Source of the DNA: Gigaspora rosea
Lineage: Eukaryota > Glomeromycota > Glomeromycetes > Diversisporales > Gigasporaceae
Length of the DNA: 64,000 nt
Direction: 5' to 3'
Assembly: GCA_003550325.1 (NCBI GenBank)
Contig: QKWP01000101.1
Location: forward strand, 318,216-382,215
Positions 56,270 through 64,000 of the stretch are shown in pieces (positions within the stretch are counted from its first letter, which is position 1; each line of letters starts with the position of its first letter). Below the pieces are notes generated by a model that did no database searches, was not told the DNA's origin, and was given only the letters and a program-made list of their open reading frames with translations. The translations under genes were made by a program, and so were the position numbers.

Positions 56270-56650
56270 TAAATTAGTATTGAAGTTATTCCAATTTTTA
56301 CTTTTAAGCGAAAAAAAAGTGAACATTTAATCCAAGTTTTCAAAGTCTATGTATTACAAAATGAAAAATAGATTTCAATATTATTCTATTAATTTATAGT
56401 ATATTTAAAAAAAAAACTGATCGACTAACTGAAGATTTCAAATTCATGTAATATAAAATAGAAAATCAACTTTGCTTGGTCTAATCTTGAATATAAACAT
56501 TTTTTTATCAATTTATAGTAAAATTAAAAAAAAATGCAGTTAATTGATTCAAGTTTTCAGATTCATAATGAAAATGAATAATAAACTTTGCGTGGCTTAA
56601 CCTTAGATGCAAATATTAGCCTATTAATCTAAAGTAAATTAAAAATAAAT
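56270..56650. repeat. Tandem repeat of about 115 bp carrying the CTTTGCGTGG end motif
   Basis: Units share TCTATTAATTTATAGTA, AAAAAAAACTGATCG / AAAATGCAGTTAATTGATTC and CAACTTTGCTTGGTCTAATC / AAACTTTGCGTGGCTTAACC. The last phrase is the terminus of the MITE at 38853-39200. Confidence 0.6.
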
Positions 56651-57954
56651 CCTATAAAAAAGGTGGTTTATATAGGCACATGTTTCTACAGAGAGATATG
56701 TTAAGTATGGAATGGCAGAGGTCCAGGTTAGTATATTTGTAATCAATGTTGACATGTTGAATTAGTCCAAAGTGATCTGTTTACTCAGACATTTTGGATC
56801 ATAAATAAACTAGGTTTTGCTATACTTTACTAAACCAAACCTTATAGGTTTTGGCACGAATAATTATATGGCTCACATGTGCCACTCAATGCATATATTA
56901 ATACTGTAAACATAATATACAGTCGGCTCGGGACCCTGGACATCTCTAATATAGGTCATAAATGATCTGCATAAATTTGAAGGTTTTTGCTATCCCTAAA
57001 ATCAAATAAATTTGCTGAAAATTCAATTATTACATATAAATTTTTAGTAATTTGCTAAACTAAATTATCACATCTATTTTTATAAATCAAATAATATATA
57101 TGGGGTTTGTTCCTTGAAAATGGAGTTCCGGGGTCCCCCAGACCAAAAATTAGGTTTTTGTTTAATATTAATCTATAAGTCATGAAGTTTATTTGGTATA
57201 AATTTTATGCGCCGTTAACTTAATATTAAATCAGGTAATTGAGGTTTGAATCTTTTTACTAAATTTGGCAGGAAAATTTTCCGATGATCTAAAAATAGAA
57301 CCAAATGATCGACATATCGGATAAACATTTTGTCATAACTTATTGGTCAGTTGTACTACCAAAGATTGTGCCTTGAAAATGACCCTACGAGGCTTCGTTA
57401 CACAAATTTAATCATCATCCAATCATAAAAATACTACAATCACGTGTTGCAGTCTACATGTATAATGCGTACGAAGTTAATTTTTCGGTTAACATTATTT
57501 TCCAAGACTCAGAAAAGGGGAGATGGGGCAAATGAACAAACATATAAAATGAACAAGCTATTTTTAATGTGGTAAATCTATTATAACGAATTGACCAAAT
57601 TAATTTTAGTCTGGAGATTCTAGTTGTTACTAATTAGGTTGGATAAATTTGATTCTTACAAATGAAAGGATCAAAATAAATAAATATATAAATGTATAAT
57701 GCATTCATCCGATAAAAGAACTTCGTACGTACAATTTTTACAGGCAAAATTCACGTGATATAGTGATCAGATTTGCATCATTTTAACCGATCGGGTTTAC
57801 TATTCCTATCGTTCGAATGCAGATTTGTCTTTCATTTAATGAAATAAATCACTGATCAGATGGCTTAATAATTAATATTAAAAAGTCTCGATTCGAATGA
57901 TTGTTTTGTAATTGTTATCTCCGTAAGTTAAATGCTTATTTAAATATTTCTTCT
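56651..57954. other. Intergenic, one worn MITE end
   Basis: At 56935-56960 GGGACCCTGGACATCTCTAA recalls the 24041-24340 element. TTCCTTGAAAATGGAGTTCC (57112) and GTGCCTTGAAAATGACCCTA (57369) are direct near-repeats about 257 bp apart. No gene. Confidence 0.4.
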
Positions 57955-58865
57955 TACTCTATACATCATAATAGTTGTTAAAATTCTTGTAGTGGGAGAA
58001 AACTCTGTTTGATCAGTTTATAATTTTTAAAATTCTTATAGCAGAGCGTTTCATACTATATTTCAGTTGAAAATTTTTAAAACTCACATAGCTGGTGAAA
58101 AACTTTATTTAGTTTGGTCAGTTTAAAGTTTTTATAGTTGGAAGAAGACTAAATTGGTCAAACGATTTTTAGAGTTTTTATAACTGGGCGAAGACTATAT
58201 TCAGTTAGATTATTTTTAAAACTTTCTTAACTGGCAAAGACTGTATTTGATGTTTTTAAAATTCTTAACTGAAAGATTTTTAAAGTTATTAATTGTTGGG
58301 CGAAGATTTAATGGAGTCAGGAAACATTTTTAAAGTTCTTATAGTCTTGAATTCAAATTCGAACCTTTTTTTTCTTGTAAGGTTAAAGTTTTAAATAAAT
58401 AATTAAATAAATATGTATATAAAATAGTTCATCGAATTGGTTCTACATTTTAGAGATGCTTTTTTTTTANTTGAAAATTTTTAAAACTCTCATAGCTGGT
58501 GAAAAACTTTATTTAGTCGAGTCAGTTTAAAGTTTTTATAGTTGGAAGAAGACTAAATTGGTCAAACGATTTTTAGAGTTCTTATAACTGGGCGAAGGCT
58601 ATATTCAGTCAGATTATTTTTAAAACTTTCTTAACTGGCAAAGACTGTATTTGATGTTTTTAAAATTCTCAACTGAAAGATTTTTAAAGTTATTAATTGT
58701 TGGGCGAAGATTTAATGGAGTCGGGAAACATTTTTATAGTTCTTATAGTCTTGAATTCTGTTTTTTTTCTTGTAAGGTTAAAGTTTTAAATAAATAATTA
58801 AATAAATATGTATATAAAATAGTTCATTGAATTGGTTCTACATTTTAGAGATGCTTTTTTTTTTT
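57955..58865. repeat. Two copies of a roughly 60-bp tandem array, joined by a single N
   Basis: Units contain TTTTTAAAGTTCTTATAGCTGGGCGAAGACT-like text in two halves (AGTTTTTATAGTTGGAAGA, TTTATAACTGGGCGAAGAC). 58067-58469 recurs at 58471-58865 with about nine substitutions and one small indel; N is at 58470. Confidence 0.75.
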
Positions 58866-59078
58866 ATCGAAACTGATCTACAAGTTGTTTCGAAGTTTTT
58901 TTTTCATAATAAAAATATTGGGATTCAAGATCGTCAATAGTAAAGTTGCTGCTAAGGAGAAAAATTAAGTTGGAATAAGTAAGAAAAAAATTTTATGAAC
59001 AAATGAAAAACAATTACTGCAAATAGCAACATAAAAAAGGTTTAAATTATTTGTAAAGAGTGACGCACAGGTTGTTAC

Positions 59079-59251
59079 GTCGGACCCGTATGATAATATA
59101 GTTATTATATGGAAATCTGGTGTAACTAATTTCATACGGGTTTATATCCAAACCATGTGGCCTTAGGCCACGTAGTTTAAATATATAATTAGTTACACCC
59201 AGATATCCATACAATAACTATAACTTATTATCTGTTTAAAATCGGGTCCAG
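59079..59251. mobile_element. Foldback with GACCCGTATGATAATA arms
   Basis: TCGGACCCGTATGATAATAT, TTATATGGAAATCTGGTGTA and ACTAATT pair with AATTAGTTACACCCAGATAT, CCATACAATAACTATAAC and AATCGGGTCC. The centre is GTGGCCTTAGGCCACGTAG. Confidence 0.75.
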
Positions 59252-59881
59252 CGAAAAAAATTCAGACATGAAATTTAGTACGCAAGCTTGACTGTACTGA
59301 AAAAATTATGTGCGCATACTGTGTATTTTATATGTTTTGCTAATGCACATAATTTTTTTGTGTGTAAAAATTATTTTATATGCCAAGCACATTGAAATTT
59401 TTTCACAATAGGAACCACACCCTAATATACACGTTAGCTTGTTAACTTAGCATTTGAAGTAGATGTAAGGTGTTATTATAATAAAATTAATATTTATTTT
59501 AGCTAATTTATATGGGCATATTAGTATAAGACTATGTGCACTCATGCACATGGTACCCATCTCTAAACAAAACTCTGACAAAGGTAAGCCAGGATAAAAT
59601 GACAACTAAAAAATTCCAGAAATCATGTTACAATTTTAATGAATTCATTAGTAATATTCACTAGTTCAAAATAATATTTGACCCTTCAACTAAATTTTGC
59701 AAGATCTTAATTTTTGCTTAATCTTTTTTTATTAATTTTAGAACTTTAATTACATATTTTTTGTTGTCCATGATGTTAAATAATTTAATGCTTAGAATAT
59801 TTACTATGTCCAATATTGTGTACTATTTTGATATTAACTTCCTTAAATATTTTGAAATATTTTAAAATAAAAATTTTAATA
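59252..59881. other. Intergenic with one hAT-like terminus
   Basis: Near 59527-59566 the minus strand reads TTTAGAGATGGGTACCATGT then GCATGAGTGCACAT, the shared terminus plus a GTGCAC word cluster. The partner end was not found. Confidence 0.4.
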
Positions 59882-61642
59882 TTAGGGTTGTGGACAAAGT
59901 ATATCTTTATATGGGTCATCAACATGCTGTCGAATTTTTGTATATAAATATTTTTTGCGATCATTTGATAATGGTGCAGTAGAAAGAGTATTTAAGTTAC
60001 TATTTTTATCAAACTTGATATTATGTAATAAATAAAAAGAAGTTTCCTCTCCACCTGATTTTTTTGAAGCATAAACCTTTCCAATTTCTGAACTATTAAA
60101 TTGAAAATGTTGATATTGTTTTATATTTGGCAAAGGTATAAAGCTATTTTTAAAAAAAGAACTAAAATCATACCAAACCCATCCTTTACCATTGTTATAT
60201 TGAATTGCTTCATTTCCTTTTGATGAATTGTTGACAATATTTTCAATATCATCAATAATATTTACACGATTATCTCTATAAACTTTTTTAATTTGTCCAA
60301 AAAATGAGTCACAAATAAATTTTGTGTGACCAGGAAGCATAAAATTAATAATGATTTCTTCATACCAATTTAATGAACATAACCAAGACCAAAACCAAAG
60401 AGATAGATTATTTTTATTTTGGCCACTACAATTATCACAAGTAACGCGTAATTTTTTTTTTGAGGATTTTTTCTTGAAGAAAATAATAAATCATATTTAG
60501 TGTAGTATTAGCACCTTTTGAAACCCCTTCAGGAAATTCATTTTCACCAATTAAAAAATTTAATTGATGATTTTGCTCACCAGTTTTGCAAATACCAAAA
60601 ATATGTACAGAAAAGGTTGATTTAAAATAAAGTGAGCCTACTTGTTGTAGTGAATAAGATATAGAAACATTTTGTACCCAATCATAACAAATATGTGTAA
60701 TATCTAAATTATTTTTACTTTCTTCAATATTATTATTATAATGTTGTCTTTCAAGATCTGCAGCTTCCTTATGTTCATTATATTCAGCTTGAACTTTATT
60801 ATATTCATCAATATCTTGCTTTGCAACTAATAATTTGGCTTTAAAAGAAGTGCAAATTTCGCAAAGATCACTTGCAGGTGGCTGAAATCTAAGATTTGGA
60901 ACCATTTCATACCATAATTTTTTAAAAGTAGAATAAGAAATTATTTTGTCAGGTTGATCATATATAAGATGTAAATTTTTTTTATATTCATTATAAACTG
61001 AAGTGTAAGTTTGGCTAGTTGGTAGATAAATAAAAACAACAGAATCATCTTGATGCCATAATGGAGAAGGGAGGCCATGAAATGTTCCATATTGTATTAA
61101 AAATTGTTTAATTGTAGATGTTATATTAAAATCTAAAAAAACTCTTGATTCAGTTTTAGATGCATGACCAGTATTTCCATAAACACGTTCAGTCAACCCA
61201 TTTATTTGTAAATGATTTTGTAAAGTACAAAGTACGTAATCATTAATTCCACATAATATTAAATATGCTGGCTTACAAAGAGGTAAAGAATTATTGTAAT
61301 TATATTTATATATATGCTTTTGTGTTTTATTCTTAGATTTTTCATTACTAATTTCAAATGACATTAACTGTGATTTTATAAAAAGATCAAGTTCATGTTT
61401 TTCTAAAGCTTTTAATTCAAAATATCTTGCAAAAAAACGTTTGAACCCAACTTTTTCAAAACAAGTTCTAAGGTCTCTTTGTTTTGGAGTTCGATGGCAC
61501 TTACAATTTTCAGGATCTTCAAAAAATAATTTTAAATTGTGAACAGTATCAAGAACTAACTCATTTTCTTTATAATCATCTAATTCTAATTCAATCAAAT
61601 TATAAATAGGCCTTAAGTATTAACAGCTGATTGTTGAGACAT
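59882..61642 (-). pseudogene. DUF7869-like protein of a multi-copy family, frame-shifted
   Basis: A likely start, ATG 61642 (MSQQSAVNT), is followed by a change of frame near 61615. The long frame then runs to 60435: YNLIELELDDYKENEL, ENCKCHRTPKQRDLRTCFEK, SDLCEICTSFKAKLLV, HICYDWVQNVSISYS, GICKTGEQNHQLNFLIGE, GANTTLNMIYYFLQ. At a ten-A run near 60452 the frame changes again and goes on as VTCDNCSGQNKNNLSLWFWS, LPGHTKFICDSFFGQIKK, RQHVDDPYKDILCPQP. From memory this is one continuous protein in many Rhizophagus copies. Its C-terminal half is the DUF7869 type, with conserved D/H positions like an RNase H-fold transposase (inference). The homopolymer shift could be a read error. No terminal repeats recognised. 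It may be a plain DNA transposon gene or a domesticated one. Confidence 0.75.
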
Positions 61643-64000
61643 TTTTTTTAAAAAATATAGATAAAATATAATAAATATCTTAAAAAAATATTTAACAGGA
61701 CCGATTTTTAAAAACAGATTATAAATAGTGTCTGCACTTTCATCTAAGCTAAACTAGAATACATATTACATGCAAGATGAATAATTAAGTGTTTGAATTA
61801 ATAAAAATATAAAGTATGTGCATATACACATGTATAATAACAATACTACTTATATTATTATTATTAGGAGAGCAGATAATAGATAGATGAAGTTTTCCAA
61901 GATTTAATGTACTGACCAGCATTTCTTTTTCGCATTTTTAGCAACATTCTATACAGCAAAACAAATATTATACGTGTAAAATTAGTTCTATCCCACTACC
62001 ATCAAGCACTATATGCACGCCCAACACCACAATTGTTATGCTGGTTAAAAAGTTTACCTGCAAATCAGATGTATGTATGCATTAAAATATGAAGTTTTTG
62101 GTGACATGGTTACAAATGAGTGTGTGTGAAAGCCTGCAACTTATGATAATTACCTTACATTTCGAATTACAAATAGATCCAACTAAACTGGTCATGATTG
62201 CCTTTTATGCTTTGTAATTTTTTCCATAGAATTTGGATTAGCTAAAATTTACCTTTCACAGATTAAAATTGTAAGGATCATCCCAAAATTACTGTATTAT
62301 AATAATTTTATTCAATTAACTCAAAAAAGAATCACGTTGCATAATATTTGTATTTCTATTTGGACTGTGCTAGCAAATTATTTAGGTAGGTAATATTTTA
62401 TTGAAAAATTAGCAGAATACAAGAGTAGCAAGGTAGCAATGGCCAGGTTGACTGAAATAGCAAAGACCACCTGCAAAAGTAGCAATTATGATTGCACTAG
62501 GGTTGCCATAGGAGCAGCTGGTAGTTTCCTGCTCACTGCAGCAAGCTGGCTGAGTAAAAAAATAATAGAATCATGTGTTTCTAGCCTGAAAATGTGTTGG
62601 GTGGGTCGCTAGAAGTTTGTTGAGGTGTTGACCAGTTAATTTCGCTCTTGGTTCTTATACTTGATTTTTTTCTGTGCCCATTCCTGTTCTTGAATTACGC
62701 CAATGCATATGCCATTGACATGTGTTGTTCATGCATATATTTGAGTTTTCCATACCGTTTGATCCTTCACATGGTTGAGGTGTGGATGTGACTATCGTGT
62801 GGCTGTTTCTCTTTTCTTCATGTAATCTACTATCACTTCGTATGATCTTTATTGAATTTCATTCTATCCTGAAACAAGATTTTCTCCTATAGTCACGAGA
62901 CTTAATTTCTGTATTCAAAATGCATTAATCAAAATGTATGCCTTATTTTCACATGATCAAAATTAATTGTACAAATGCATGGGCAATTATGGCAAATGAT
63001 AATTTTATTCAAAAAGTGAAAGATAATTATATTAGAGTTTATCACACGCTTCTTGTTTTTGATATGATCAATAAAAAACGTTAAAGCTTTTACTTCACCA
63101 TAGTACATATGGCGATAATATTGATCATGGTTATCAAAATTTGGTTAATACTTTTAAAAAATGGAATTAATTTTGTATGTACGTACCTTCAAAAACAAAT
63201 AAAATGAGGTAAATTTACATATATCATCTTAAAATCATATAAATGCACTTAAATATAACCAGTCAAATTTCATGGAGGGTTGTGAAAGTGGTGGCTATCG
63301 GGTTACGACTAAAAAATACTAACAATACCATTATCTAATTTAAATACTATTGCTATCTATCTATTGGACAAGACTTCTTGATCCTTGACTGGCGGGCGTA
63401 GAAGATTTGGTCTGGATCTCATGGCTTGCTGTGACGATTTTGGATAAGTAAAGTATTTTCTTATGTTCTCTTTATACTTCTTATCTTTATCTTTAGTAGT
63501 TTAATGTCTTGGTTTCTTTTGAGTTCTAGTACGTCGGGGTTTGATAGATCGTTAAGATTCTTAACGATCTCACGTGACGTCACGGGATCGAATATAAATC
63601 AAAAATACACAATCACATGGATCGGCTATTGTTCAATGAATGAGGTAATCAACAGATCAATAGTCTAATCAGTTTACAGCTCCTTATAAATGTGTTTTAT
63701 GGATCGATAACTAATTTTCTTTACTTTTATTTTATTTCAGTTCAACAAAATTGGGTCTTAACGATGGTCACGGGGTTACAATAATAGTGATAAACGATTT
63801 AGGAAAACGATAGCAAACTTTTCGGGAATAAGTACATCGATTTCATTATGAATAGAGTTGGAAAATTAAAGAAAATAACCACGGGAGTTATCACTTCTAC
63901 TCTTATTTCGAAGGTTTAGTGCTCAACTTAGTTAAACTCTATTTGAGTTGTAATTTATTGATGCAAAAATCCGTTTGACCTATACTATGAACAATCTTTA
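61643..64000. other. Gene-poor end of the window
   Basis: No gene, tandem array or strong foldback recognised. A stretch of more balanced composition (62400-62680, 63340-63600) suggests worn repetitive sequence. TGTGACGATTTTGG at 63431 looks like the start of a long terminal repeat, but no matching end is in view. The sequence is cut at 64000. Confidence 0.4.

Noticed and set aside
63431-64000. LTR-like start TGTGACGATTTTGG
   Set aside because: No matching end, primer site or coding sequence within view.

Overview
The window looks like a piece of an arbuscular mycorrhizal fungus genome (Glomeromycotina, most like Rhizophagus). The evidence is the very high A+T content, long poly-A/T runs, short AT-rich introns with GT..AG ends, several Sel1-repeat genes, a Sel1/protein-kinase gene, a member of a multi-copy DUF7869-type family that I remember from Rhizophagus, and an extreme load of small inverted-repeat elements. 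I had no database, so the assignment rests on family recognition from memory.

Genes are few. Intact-looking ones are a stand-alone Sel1-repeat gene (5561-7150, +), a second one (12144-13172, -), a four-exon gene on the minus strand (30858-33410) and a small predicted membrane protein (25562-26008, -). In the four-exon gene, ten Sel1 units are joined through a predicted 20-nt microexon to a kinase domain whose catalytic HRD reads HRN. Broken genes are an F-box-like gene copy (20286-21408, +), a decayed Sel1-then-kinase sibling (37460-38850, -), a DUF7869-like gene (59882-61642, -) and a short cysteine-rich fragment (43316-43540, -). I see no rRNA, no clear tRNA gene and no CRISPR.

Most of the rest is layered repeats. 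0-3 kb: the end of a foldback element, a tandem array of about 125 bp units, and several MITEs. 8-24 kb: many MITEs, including elements of hAT type with 8-bp target-site duplications whose arms are arrays of one short word each (CACCGACA, CCGGGT, AACCGG, GGTC and others). 26-28 kb: TA-flanked MITEs, one with a palindromic tandem array inside. 34-45 kb: more foldbacks, a 230-bp perfect duplication and the remains of an LTR element. 46.9-53.1 kb: a satellite-like tandem repeat that has received at least five nested insertions, the largest holding a string of alternating hairpins. 55-59 kb: a partial second copy of the 22-kb element and two tandem arrays. The last 2.4 kb shows nothing I recognise.

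The genes do not form an operon or pathway. The shared theme is the Sel1/kinase family: three complete members and one relic in about 33 kb, with one live gene and the relic in the order Sel1 then kinase. That is the reverse of the kinase-then-Sel1 order I remember as usual for this fungus. Single N bases at 51925 and 58470 each sit between two copies of the same sequence and probably mark assembly joins.
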